From Muriicola sp. Z0-33 (lineage in GTDB: Bacteria; Bacteroidota; Bacteroidia; Flavobacteriales; Flavobacteriaceae): a stretch of DNA of 64,000 bases. The notes beneath the pieces were generated by a model that saw only the letters and a list, made by a program, of their open reading frames with translations, was not told where the DNA came from and ran no database searches. The stretch is from positions 558,001-622,000 of the forward strand of contig NZ_JAFMPW010000002.1 in assembly GCF_026126425.1 (NCBI RefSeq), in the 5' to 3' direction. Positions 54,415-63,265 of this stretch are shown in pieces. Numbering within the stretch: the first letter of the stretch is position 1; every line of letters starts with the position of its first letter. A program made the position numbers and the translations under genes.

Positions 54415-55002
54415 ATGGAGCGGAACGAATTATACCCGGTATTTTTAAAAGTGGCCCAACTTAACACTCTAATTGTAGGAGGTGGAAATGTGGCATTGGA
54501 AAAACTTAGCTTTTTACTAAAGTCGAGCCCCAGTGCACAGGTAACAATGGTTGCCCCAATGTTCAGGGATGAAACCGCTGCACTTGCAGAGCAATTTAAT
54601 ATCCAAATGCATTTAGACCGTTATGACGCTAAGTACCTTAGTGATAAACATCTGGTAGTGGCCACTACGGATAATGTGGCAGTGAACCAGTTGGTATACG
54701 ATGATTGCAGAAAGAGAAATATTTTGGTAAATGTAGCTGACAACCCACCCTTCTGTGATTTTTATATGGGAGGAATTGTCACCAAGGGTAATGTAAAAGT
54801 GGCCATATCCACTAATGGCAAATCGCCCACCACGGCAAAACGGCTGCGGCAATTTTTTGAAGATGTGATCCCGGAGAATATAGACGATTTAGTTAAAAAT
54901 CTGAACGAATACAGAAAAACGATCAAAGGAGATTTTGAGGAAAAGGTGGAGACGCTGAACGAATTTACCAAGGGTTTGGTCAGTAAAAAGGAAAAGAAAT
55001 GA
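54415..55002 (+). CDS. Precorrin-2 dehydrogenase / sirohydrochlorin ferrochelatase (CysG N-domain, Met8-like)
   Basis: A 195-residue single-domain enzyme. NAD motif VGGGNVALEKL (about 22-32), NVADNPPFCDFYMGG (catalytic Asp in the NVAD segment) and ISTNGKSPTTAKRLR. It oxidises precorrin-2 and inserts iron to make siroheme for assimilatory sulfite or nitrite reductase. The methyltransferase half of CysG is absent, so a separate uroporphyrinogen methyltransferase is needed elsewhere. Its stop overlaps the next start as ATGA. Confidence 0.92.
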   Translation: MERNELYPVFLKVAQLNTLIVGGGNVALEKLSFLLKSSPSAQVTMVAPMFRDETAALAEQFNIQMHLDRYDAKYLSDKHLVVATTDNVAVNQLVYDDCRKRNILVNVADNPPFCDFYMGGIVTKGNVKVAISTNGKSPTTAKRLRQFFEDVIPENIDDLVKNLNEYRKTIKGDFEEKVETLNEFTKGLVSKKEKK

Positions 55003-55364
55003 AAATACGTATAAAAGGCAATGCTGTACGCTTAAGGCTGACAAAAACAGAGGTGGCTACACTGTGTAAGACGGGCCGAATTGAAGAAAAGACCCAATTC
55101 CCTAACGGGCTGTTTACCTATGCCTTACTGGTGGCTGAGGCTAACGATCCCCTGGCAGCGCGTATTATTCAGAACACCATGGAAATAATCCTCTCTAAGG
55201 AGCTGATCAAAGATTGGGAAACTAATGACAAGGTGGGCTTTGAACATAGCATAACGCTTGATAATAATGAAAAGCTATCGCTATTGGTGGAGAAAGATTT
55301 TGTCTGTATGGATGAGACTGTAGAGGACCAGACAGACAATTATCCGAATCCGAAAATGCAATAA
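54999..55364 (+). CDS. Small conserved protein (DUF7009-like) coupled to the siroheme gene
   Basis: A 121-residue soluble protein with no known function. Begins MKIRIKGNAVRLRLTKTEV, which recalls a family now called DUF7009 (memory, uncertain). Beta-rich with acidic C-terminus DETVEDQTDNYPNPK. Its ATG overlaps the preceding TGA by 4 bases, so it is translationally coupled to the siroheme synthase; a role in siroheme delivery or regulation is inference. Confidence 0.7.
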   Translation: MKIRIKGNAVRLRLTKTEVATLCKTGRIEEKTQFPNGLFTYALLVAEANDPLAARIIQNTMEIILSKELIKDWETNDKVGFEHSITLDNNEKLSLLVEKDFVCMDETVEDQTDNYPNPKMQ

Positions 55365-55483
55365 GGCCGCTGATATCTTGGTGACTTTCTATAAATTTTT
55401 TAGCCCCATGTTAAACCCTATTCCTAAAATCAAAACTTATCAGATAGTTGTATCATAATTTGATCCGTAAATTAGTATATTTT

Positions 55484-55525
55484 GTTTAATTTATTTTGTT
55501 TAACATATTTATAGATATATTAAAC
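55484..55525. promoter_or_regulatory. Direct and inverted GTTTAA repeats upstream of the efflux operon
   Basis: TTTTGTTTAA occurs twice 14 bases apart (GTTTAA at 55484-55489 and 55498-55503), followed by the reverse complement TTAAAC at 55520-55525 with a 16-base gap. It lies 48 bases before the first gene. In such AT-rich DNA chance is possible; a repressor site is the attractive alternative. Confidence 0.3.
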
Positions 55526-55572
55526 ATTATTAAAGAAATACTTTTTATATTTTTACAGCCAAAACTTTAAAA

Positions 55573-55983
55573 ATGAAACCACTTTACCATATACTAATAT
55601 TTATATTTTTTTTAGGAGGGTTGTCCAATTCAATTTATTCCCAAACCAGTCAAGACAATAAGAAACCCGTTGATATTTTTAAAAGTACTGAAAGGGATAG
55701 TTTGCAGATATGGTTTTATAACAGGGCTACCGTAATGGGTCTAAAAGGAGAAGAAAGGGATGAGTTTTATAATATTATATTGTACCATACTTTTAAAATG
55801 ACCAGCCTTGAAAAGAAAGATAAAGGGTATACACCCATTCAAGTTCGCTCTAAATTTGAAGAACTTTTACAAAAGCAGCATTCTGAAATCAAAGCTATTT
55901 TAGATGAAAAACAGTATTCTTATTACTTAGACACCTATAATAAACTTTTAAAGGGCGTTTATGAAAGAAAAGCTTGGAAATAA
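55573..55983 (+). CDS. Small exported protein heading the efflux operon
   Basis: A 136-residue protein with signal peptide (about 1-23, ILIFIFFLGGLSNSIYSQ). The mature part is helical: RDSLQIWFYNRATVMGLKGEERDEFYNIILYHTFKM and a C-terminal helix KQHSEIKAILDEKQYSYYLDTYNKLL. The repeated ILDEKQY...Y pattern is reminiscent of Spy/CpxP-like LTxxQ chaperones and metal sensors, but similarity is not decisive. 9 bases before the TolC fusion gene, so it is the first gene of that operon; it may sense or buffer the exported compound. Confidence 0.72.
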   Translation: MKPLYHILIFIFFLGGLSNSIYSQTSQDNKKPVDIFKSTERDSLQIWFYNRATVMGLKGEERDEFYNIILYHTFKMTSLEKKDKGYTPIQVRSKFEELLQKQHSEIKAILDEKQYSYYLDTYNKLLKGVYERKAWK

Positions 55984-55992
55984 TTTAAAAAT

Positions 55993-58335
55993 ATGAGAAA
56001 ACAATTAATAATACTCCTATTTCTTTTAGGAACAGTAATTTCATTTGCACAAAGTTCGAGAACTATCACCATTGGTATACTGGCTGACGAAACCTCGGAA
56101 CAGAATGCCCCTTTATTGGAAAAACTTCAAAATGAGATTCGAGCCGTTGTAGGTCAGGATGCTAGTCTGGTTTTTCAAAATCCTTTAGCAAACGACTTTG
56201 ATTTAGCTAAAGCCAAAGCTAATTATCTCGCATTGGAATCAAGTGATGTTGATATCATTTTAGCTTTTGGCGTCATCAATAATATAGCGTTATATCAACA
56301 AAAAACCTATACCAAACCCGTAATAGTGTTTGGGTCAGTCAATAGCGATTTTATCAAATTGCCGGAAGGTCAAAAAACCTCAGAAATAGATAATATCACT
56401 TATATCATTGCACCCTTATCTTATCAAAAGGATCTGGATGCTTTCAATTCAATTTACGAATATCAAAAAGTAGGAATATTAGTGGATGACTATCTTCCTG
56501 AAGCTTTACCCATTAAGGATCTCTTTGATACGTATTTTGCAGATAAGGAATCAACATATGAACTAATGACCCTGCCTGAAAATGGAGACGTTTCCAACCT
56601 CTTGGGCGATGTTGACGCAGTCTATTTAGCAGGAGGTTTCACTTTGTCAGATACTGCCCTTAAAACTTTGATTTCGACAATCAATGATAATCAATTGCCT
56701 TCCTTTTCAGCCAATAGGAAACAGGACGTGGAGAAGGGTATACTTGCCACCAACCAACCGGAATCAAATATCGACCAGTTTTTTAGGCGTATCGCTTTAA
56801 ATGTGGAGTCGATTATCAATGGCACCAATCCGTCTGAGCTTCCAATGTTCTTAGAGTATAAAAACAGACTATCCCTAAATTTCAATACTGCTAAAGAAAT
56901 CAAATTCCCATTACGTTATAGTATGTTAGGCACTGTTGATATTGTGGGAGGTGAAAGTAGTTTCATTCCTGAAAATGCCTATTCTCTATTGGATATTATG
57001 AACGGGGTGATAGGTCGAAATTTAGGACTTGAAGTGGAGCGCAAAAGTGTTGATTTGAGCTCGCAAGATGTAAAAACCGCTAAAAGCAACTTTCTGCCAG
57101 ATGTATCAGCATCGGCCACAGGAAGTTATTTAGACCCTAGAGTCGCTGAAATATCAGGCGGCACGAATCCTGAATTCTCAACTTCCGGAAGCTTAGGCTT
57201 ACAGCAACTCATTTATTCCGAGGGTGCGGCAGCGGGCATTACTATTCAAGAAAATTTACAGAAAGCACAACAAGAGACCTATAATGCTGCCGAATTAGAT
57301 GAAGTTCTTAATGGGTCGGTAGCTTACTTTAATGCGTTGATTTTAAAAACCAATGCTCAAATTCAAGCACAAAACCTGGAGGTTACCAAGAAGAACCTTG
57401 AAATCTCAGAACAAAATTTTCAGGCAGGTGCCTCCGGAAAATCTGATGTACTCCGTTTTCGCAGTCAAATGGCCCAGAACATGCAAACCTTGATTGAGGC
57501 TGGCAATCAATTAAACCAGGCGTATTACACCATCAACCAATTGATGAATAATGCTATTGGCATGGAGATTGATATTGAGGATGCCATAATCTCTGAAGGT
57601 ATATTCTCCAATTATAATTATCAAGATTTTTATGATATTTTGGATAATCCAAAATTGAGACCCAACCTCGTGGATTTTCTGATAGAAGAAGCAAAGATCA
57701 ATGCTCCGGAATTGAAAAATATTGGTTACAATTTAGAGGCGACCCGGCGTACTTATAGATTAAATACTGCTGGAAGATTCGTGCCTACAATAGCCCTTCA
57801 GGGACAATATAATTTAGCATTATCTCAATCAGGAGCTGGCTCCGTTCCTACACCTGGAATCCCTGTTGCTCCTGATGGCACATATAATTTGGGATTGAAC
57901 GTATCCCTTCCACTCTTTAATCAAAACCTACGAAATATCAATAAGCAAACAGCTAAGATTCAAGAAGACCAGTTAAACATTCAAAAGAGCAGTATTGATT
58001 TGAATATCGAAACGAATATAAATGCACTCGTATTGGATTTGACCAATGAAATCGCCAATATTCAAATTTCAAAAATTGCCGAAGAGGCCGCCAAAGAGAG
58101 TTTAGATTTGACTCAGATTGCATATAGTGAGGGTGCGGTTCCATTAATCCAACTCATTGATGCACAAACCAATTATTTTCAATCACAGTTAGCGAGTGCT
58201 ACCGCTAATTATAATTACCTTTTGGCTTCGATGCAATTGGAGCGCGCCATTGGTTATTTCTTCCTATTGAATTCCGAAGATAATAATCAAGCATTTATAC
58301 AAAGAGCAAATGAATTCATTTTGAATAGAAACTAA
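55993..58335 (+). CDS. Fusion of periplasmic binding-protein domain and TolC-like outer-membrane efflux protein
   Basis: 780 residues. Signal peptide 1-19. About 23-300 is a type-1 periplasmic binding protein (ABC_sub_bind-like): ITIGILADETSEQN, DVDIILAFGVINNIA, PVIVFGSVNSDF, YQKVGILVDDYLPEA, AVYLAGGFTLSD and GILATNQPESNIDQFFRR. About 325-770 is an outer-membrane factor with two TolC repeats: LDIMNGVIGRNLGLEVER, DVSASATGSYLDP, FQAGASGKSDVLRFRSQM and, in the second repeat, YNLGLNVSLPLFNQNLRNI and YSEGAVPLIQLIDAQTNYFQSQ. Normal TolC is about 450-490 residues, so the N-domain is a true addition. The chain is continuous, with no frameshift visible. It probably forms the outer channel for the pump encoded next, with the extra domain perhaps capturing ligand in the periplasm. 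Confidence 0.87.
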   Translation: MRKQLIILLFLLGTVISFAQSSRTITIGILADETSEQNAPLLEKLQNEIRAVVGQDASLVFQNPLANDFDLAKAKANYLALESSDVDIILAFGVINNIALYQQKTYTKPVIVFGSVNSDFIKLPEGQKTSEIDNITYIIAPLSYQKDLDAFNSIYEYQKVGILVDDYLPEALPIKDLFDTYFADKESTYELMTLPENGDVSNLLGDVDAVYLAGGFTLSDTALKTLISTINDNQLPSFSANRKQDVEKGILATNQPESNIDQFFRRIALNVESIINGTNPSELPMFLEYKNRLSLNFNTAKEIKFPLRYSMLGTVDIVGGESSFIPENAYSLLDIMNGVIGRNLGLEVERKSVDLSSQDVKTAKSNFLPDVSASATGSYLDPRVAEISGGTNPEFSTSGSLGLQQLIYSEGAAAGITIQENLQKAQQETYNAAELDEVLNGSVAYFNALILKTNAQIQAQNLEVTKKNLEISEQNFQAGASGKSDVLRFRSQMAQNMQTLIEAGNQLNQAYYTINQLMNNAIGMEIDIEDAIISEGIFSNYNYQDFYDILDNPKLRPNLVDFLIEEAKINAPELKNIGYNLEATRRTYRLNTAGRFVPTIALQGQYNLALSQSGAGSVPTPGIPVAPDGTYNLGLNVSLPLFNQNLRNINKQTAKIQEDQLNIQKSSIDLNIETNINALVLDLTNEIANIQISKIAEEAAKESLDLTQIAYSEGAVPLIQLIDAQTNYFQSQLASATANYNYLLASMQLERAIGYFFLLNSEDNNQAFIQRANEFILNRN

Positions 58336-58351
58336 AAAATCAACCTTAATT

Positions 58352-59440
58352 ATGAAATATTTCTGTCATATAGTCTTAACCGCCTTAACAGTTCTAGTAT
58401 TTGGTTCATGTAAAGAAGAAAGTGAAAAGAAGGAAGAAGTTCTTAGGCCTGTTAACTATCAGGTGGTGGGCACCTCGGATGCCCAGAAAATACGCTCCTT
58501 CAGTGGCATAGCCAAAGCCGGCGACGAAATTGAACTGAGTTTTAGAAGTAATGGAATTATTACCGAACTTAAAGTGACTGTTGGGCAAAATGTTAAGAAA
58601 GGTGACCTCATTGCCAAACTAGATAATGTACAAGCTAATTTGGCCTATGAACAATCGGTTTCCGCTTTAAATAGCGCCAATTCGGCCATGAAAACTGCTA
58701 AGTCGGCCCTGGACCGGGTTAAATCGCTTTATGAAAGTGGTAGTCAATCGCTCAGTGATTATGAAGCTGCCAAGAACAGTTATCAAAGTGCTTTGGATCA
58801 GTACGAATCTGCAAGGCGTAATAAAAGCATTCAACAATCACAAATTAATTATGGCTATATCTATGCTCCAAAAGATGGAACCATCGCTAGCAGACCAGGG
58901 ACGCTCAATGCGAATGTAAGTGCCGGACAGGTAATCGCTGTGCTCAATGCCGGAGAGCAGATCAATATTATGGTAGGGCTACCCGAGAATGTTATTAACA
59001 AAGTACAAACAGGAATGGAAGTGGATATTTCGCTTTCTTCTTTGGAAGATGCGTTTAAAGGAAGTGTTTTGGAAGTTTCCCCTGTGGTAGACCCCAACTC
59101 ATCTACCTATCCGATAAAGATAGACATCGTTACCCCAACCACTGCCGTTAAACCTGGGATGGCCGCCAATGTAACCTTTAATTTTGGGAGCGGTGAGGAA
59201 GCCAATGATGATACTTTGGTGGTTCCCGTAAAAGCAGTCGGAGAAGATAGTAATGGAAACTATGTGTTTGTTATTAAGACTGATGACAACAAGGTTGGAG
59301 TGGTCAAAAAGCAAACGATAGAAGTGGGAGAATTAACCAGCGATGGGTTTAAAATCCGTAGTGGACTTGAAGGAGGAGAAAAGATAGCTACCGCGGGTTT
59401 ACAAACTTTATTGGACGGACAAAAAGTAAAATTGCAATAG
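58352..59440 (+). CDS. RND efflux periplasmic adaptor (membrane fusion protein)
   Basis: A 362-residue adaptor lipoprotein (lipobox FGSC, Cys20). HlyD-type lipoyl half-motif GIITELKVTVGQNVKKGDLIAKLDN, coiled-coil hairpin about 90-150 with SALNSANSAMKTAKSALDR, second lipoyl half YIYAPKDGTIASRPGTLNANVSAGQ, then beta-barrel and membrane-proximal domain. It links the RND pump to the TolC fusion protein; 16 bases after that gene, 21 before the pump. Confidence 0.93.
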   Translation: MKYFCHIVLTALTVLVFGSCKEESEKKEEVLRPVNYQVVGTSDAQKIRSFSGIAKAGDEIELSFRSNGIITELKVTVGQNVKKGDLIAKLDNVQANLAYEQSVSALNSANSAMKTAKSALDRVKSLYESGSQSLSDYEAAKNSYQSALDQYESARRNKSIQQSQINYGYIYAPKDGTIASRPGTLNANVSAGQVIAVLNAGEQINIMVGLPENVINKVQTGMEVDISLSSLEDAFKGSVLEVSPVVDPNSSTYPIKIDIVTPTTAVKPGMAANVTFNFGSGEEANDDTLVVPVKAVGEDSNGNYVFVIKTDDNKVGVVKKQTIEVGELTSDGFKIRSGLEGGEKIATAGLQTLLDGQKVKLQ

Positions 59441-59461
59441 CCAATTTAAACCATACAAATT

Positions 59462-62400
59462 ATGAATCTTACCAAATTTTCCATCAATAACAACAGGGTT
59501 GTTTTAAGTATTCTAGGGGTTGTTTTGCTTATGGGGTTGGTCGGCTATCAAAGCCTTTCAAGGGACAGTATGCCACCATATACCATCCGGGTCGCTTCAG
59601 TAGTTTCTTCTTTTCCGGGGGCTAGCCCTGAACGCGTGGAGGAACTGGTCACAGATAAAATCGAGAAGGTAGCCCAAGAGCTTCCAGAATTAAAAAAAGT
59701 AACAAGTACGTCTAGAACCGGCCTTTCAGTAGTTCAAGTAGAACTGGTCATGCAGGTCGAACCGCAAGACCTGCAACCCGTTTGGGATAGGCTTCGAAGA
59801 AAGTTAAATAACATTCAGGGCCTTCCCAGTGGGGTTCAACCACAATTGAAAGATGATGGTATCGGAGAAGTTTTTGGAATCGCGGTAGGTCTCACTAGCG
59901 ATGGGTACTCATTTTCTGATATGAAAGATTATGCCGATGATATGCGGGATGACTTGATCAAATTACCAGATGCGGCAAAAGTTGAAATTAATGGGGACCA
60001 AGAAGAAAGGGTATTTGTTGAGTTTGATAATGCAAAACTAAAGAGTTACGGTCTTACCTCTAATCGTCTACAGGGATTGATTAGTAATACAAATATTTTG
60101 AGTTCTGGAGGGCAAATCAATGTCGAGGATGAACGTATTATTTTGGAACCCACAGGAAACTTTGATGAAGTTTCTGACATCGAAGAAATGCTAATCCCCG
60201 TTGGGGAGGGAGGGCAAGTTGTTCCCTTAAAGGATATCACAAATGTTCGAAAAGGATATATTAATCCACCAACTCAAATTGTACGAATCAACGGCAAAGA
60301 TGCTCTATCACTTCATGTTTCCCTTAAAAAAGGAGCGAACATCATTAAATTAGGTGAAGAACTAGATGTTGTGCTGAACGAATGGAAGGAAAAACTTCCC
60401 GTGGGTCTAGAGGTGAATAGATTAGCTTCCATCGATACTTATATTGATGTAAAAATCAGTGATTTTATTGGCAATCTATTGCAGTCCATAGGTATTGTTT
60501 TGGCAGTGATGTTATTTTTTCTAGGGCTTAGAACTGGTCTGGTTATAGCAAGCTTGATTCCGATTGTGACGATTACCACCTTATTTGTAATGGGCTTAAT
60601 TGATGTTGGGCTAAATCAAATCACTTTGGCAGCATTAATTATGGCTTTGGGAATGATGGTAGATAACGGAATTGTGGTGGCAGAATCGGTCATAGTAAAA
60701 ATGGAAAATGGCGCGGATGTCAAAAAAGCGGCCATAGATTCCTGTTCAGAACTCTTTACACCACTACTGATTTCTACCTTGACAACTTCTGCGGCATTTC
60801 TGTCCTTTTATATGGCCGAATCTGTAATGGGTGATATTATGGGACCAATTTTTGTGGTCATTACCATAGCCTTATTGTCCTCATGGATTATTTCGTTAAG
60901 TATTATCACCTTGTTCTGTGTTTTCTTTTTAAAGGTAAAGAAGCAAGAAGAAGGAAAAGTAAGTTTCTTAGATAAGTTAATCAATGGATTAAAGAGTAAA
61001 TACAAAAATTTGATTTTGATTGCATTGAATTGGAAACGAAGCGTCCTTCTTGGAATTGTAGGAATGTTCGTTTTGTCCATTTTAGGCTTTGGCTTGTTAG
61101 CATTTGTATTTTTTCCAGATAGTGACCGTAATATGATTACTGCGGACATCAACCTACCGGAAGGCACAAAAATTGAACGTACCCAAGAAATGGTTGCTGC
61201 GATAGAAGCTTTTATGAAAAGTGAGCTGCAAGTTTCCGAAAATAAATCTGAAGGTATTTTGGATTGGTCCGCTTATATCGGTGAAGGTCCTTCCGCCTAT
61301 GATTTAGGATACAACCCCGATGAAGCGAATTCCAATTACGCACATATTCTTATAAACACCTCAAATTTTTTGGTCAATAATGAAATGGTCAAAAAGTTGG
61401 ATTCTTTCAGTTTTTCATCTTTCCCCAATGCAGATATCAAAGTAGGTCTTTTGGGTTCTGGTGGTGGTGGTACACCAATAGAAATAAAGGTTTCGGGGGA
61501 CGATCCAGATAAATTGGCCGAAATTTCACAATCGATAAAAACTAGATTATTCGGAATTTCAGGCACCAAGAATATCAAAGATGATTGGGGGCCAAAAGGA
61601 AAGAAATTTATTATTGATATCGACCAAAACAAAGCACAATTGGCCGGTGTTACTAATCAAGATATTGCAACTTCTTTGCAAACAGTTCTAGATGGCTTTA
61701 GAACGGGTGAATATCGTGAGAACGATAAGTCAATTCCAATTGTGATGCTAAGCGATCAGAATCAGCAACAATCTTTAGCCTCTTTGGAAACTTTAAATAT
61801 CTATGCACAGAATTCGGGTAAAAGTGTGCCATTATTGCAAGTTGCTTCTATTATTCCTCAATGGCAGTATACGCGAATTAAGAGATTAAATCTAACTAGA
61901 ACAATAAATGTTTCAAGTGAATTATCGGAAGATGGAAATGCGTCTGCGATTACGGCAGAAATAACCCCATGGTTAGAAGAACAAGCCGCTTCTTGGGGTC
62001 AGGGTTATAGTTATAACTTAGGAGGTGATGCTGAAAGTACGGCTGAAAATATGGGTGCGGTAGCTAGTTATCTGCCATTATCGGCCTTTATTATTGTGAT
62101 GCTATTAATTATTCAATTTAACTCTTTTCGAAAGATGGTCATGGTTGTTTGTACGATTCCTTTAGGAGTTATTGGTATGGTATTGGGACTTCTTATTTTT
62201 AATGTTCCCTTCGGATTTATGGCGTTTTTAGGTGTGATTTCTTTGGCGGGTATTGTCATCAATAATGCAATTGTACTGGTAGATAAAATAGAAATTGAAC
62301 AGAACGAGGTAAAACGCAAACCTCAGGATGCTATCATATCCGCTTGTCTACAACGGTTTCGACCGATATTGTTGGCAACCTTTACCACTGTATTGGGCTT

Positions 62401-62572
62401 AATACCGCTTTATTTAGGTGGCGGGGAAATGTGGGAGCCTATGGCCGTAACTATCATGGTCGGTCTGCTATTCGGTACCGTGATTACCTTACTATTTATT
62501 CCTGCTTTTTATAGTGTTTTGTATAAGGTAGACTACAAAGGGTATCAATTTAACGAAGCATTATTGGATTAG
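59462..62572 (+). CDS. RND-family efflux pump (AcrB/MMPL-like)
   Basis: A 1036-residue inner-membrane transporter with the classic two-fold layout: helix 1, porter loop to about 335, helices 2-6, helix 7, second porter loop to about 865, helices 8-12. The proton-relay position in helix 4 reads GMMVDNGIVVAESV (Asp401-Asn402), one Asp where AcrB has two. Late block FLGVISLAGIVINNAIVLVDKIE and PLYLGGGEMWEPMAVTIMVGLLFGT are family-typical. It exports hydrophobic or amphiphilic compounds or lipid-like molecules; substrate class not readable. The K+-channel-like gene starts 3 bases after its stop. Confidence 0.93.
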   Translation: MNLTKFSINNNRVVLSILGVVLLMGLVGYQSLSRDSMPPYTIRVASVVSSFPGASPERVEELVTDKIEKVAQELPELKKVTSTSRTGLSVVQVELVMQVEPQDLQPVWDRLRRKLNNIQGLPSGVQPQLKDDGIGEVFGIAVGLTSDGYSFSDMKDYADDMRDDLIKLPDAAKVEINGDQEERVFVEFDNAKLKSYGLTSNRLQGLISNTNILSSGGQINVEDERIILEPTGNFDEVSDIEEMLIPVGEGGQVVPLKDITNVRKGYINPPTQIVRINGKDALSLHVSLKKGANIIKLGEELDVVLNEWKEKLPVGLEVNRLASIDTYIDVKISDFIGNLLQSIGIVLAVMLFFLGLRTGLVIASLIPIVTITTLFVMGLIDVGLNQITLAALIMALGMMVDNGIVVAESVIVKMENGADVKKAAIDSCSELFTPLLISTLTTSAAFLSFYMAESVMGDIMGPIFVVITIALLSSWIISLSIITLFCVFFLKVKKQEEGKVSFLDKLINGLKSKYKNLILIALNWKRSVLLGIVGMFVLSILGFGLLAFVFFPDSDRNMITADINLPEGTKIERTQEMVAAIEAFMKSELQVSENKSEGILDWSAYIGEGPSAYDLGYNPDEANSNYAHILINTSNFLVNNEMVKKLDSFSFSSFPNADIKVGLLGSGGGGTPIEIKVSGDDPDKLAEISQSIKTRLFGISGTKNIKDDWGPKGKKFIIDIDQNKAQLAGVTNQDIATSLQTVLDGFRTGEYRENDKSIPIVMLSDQNQQQSLASLETLNIYAQNSGKSVPLLQVASIIPQWQYTRIKRLNLTRTINVSSELSEDGNASAITAEITPWLEEQAASWGQGYSYNLGGDAESTAENMGAVASYLPLSAFIIVMLLIIQFNSFRKMVMVVCTIPLGVIGMVLGLLIFNVPFGFMAFLGVISLAGIVINNAIVLVDKIEIEQNEVKRKPQDAIISACLQRFRPILLATFTTVLGLIPLYLGGGEMWEPMAVTIMVGLLFGTVITLLFIPAFYSVLYKVDYKGYQFNEALLD

Positions 62573-62575
62573 GGG

Positions 62576-63253
62576 ATGTTTAAAAAACTTTATTCATATC
62601 GTTTTGAGTTTTTCTTTATTACACAGATAGCCGTATTATTTGGTTCATTGTTCATTCAGAGAGAAATTTTTGAAGAGAGTATCGGACCTATTTTATTTTT
62701 ACTAAACCTGATAGCAGGAATTATATTGATTTCTAAGAGAAAGGATTTTTTCTGGTTCTTCTTAATTTTGTTGGTCTCCAGTAGTATTATTTTCGGTTTG
62801 ACTCAAGCAAATGGTGAAATGCCACTATTCACAAGCTATATGCAATTCGGAATTTATTTCGCTTTTTATTTAGCAGTTACTTTTGAAATTATCAGGCAGG
62901 TATGGTATTCCGTTCAGGTAGACAAAAAAGTGATCTTCGGTGTGATTAGCGGTTTTATATCTCTAGGTCTTATTGGATTTTTCATTTGTATGAGCATTGA
63001 ACTAGCCAATCCTGAATCGTTTGAAGGAGGGTTATTGGCCATGCAAGTGGGCCATGCACATACCCTTACAGAGCAACTCATGTATTTTAGCTTCATTACA
63101 TTGATGACCATCGGCTATGGGGATATAATTCCGGTAACACCCCTTGCTCAAAAAGCAGCAATTTTAATTGGATTAATAGGGCAATTTTATCTGGTTGTTA
63201 TTACGGCTGTCGTGGTAGGGAAGTTTATCAATCAAAGAGACTCCGACAAGTAA
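62576..63253 (+). CDS. K+ channel-like membrane protein (Ion_trans_2)
   Basis: A 225-residue protein with about six helices. The pore loop near the C-terminus has the potassium selectivity filter T178-I-G-Y-G-D183, preceded by the pore helix QLMYFSFITLM and followed by the last helix. The first four helices do not show a charged S4 voltage sensor, and no cytosolic RCK/TrkA domain follows (it ends KFINQRDSDK). It should conduct K+ passively. Start lies 3 bases after the RND stop, so it is co-translated with the pump, an unusual partnership. Confidence 0.85.
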   Translation: MFKKLYSYRFEFFFITQIAVLFGSLFIQREIFEESIGPILFLLNLIAGIILISKRKDFFWFFLILLVSSSIIFGLTQANGEMPLFTSYMQFGIYFAFYLAVTFEIIRQVWYSVQVDKKVIFGVISGFISLGLIGFFICMSIELANPESFEGGLLAMQVGHAHTLTEQLMYFSFITLMTIGYGDIIPVTPLAQKAAILIGLIGQFYLVVITAVVVGKFINQRDSDK

Positions 63254-63265
63254 CAAAATAGAAAC

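Noticed and set aside
54613-54852. Antisense frames within the siroheme gene
   Set aside because: Shadow frames of a clear enzyme gene with conserved motifs.
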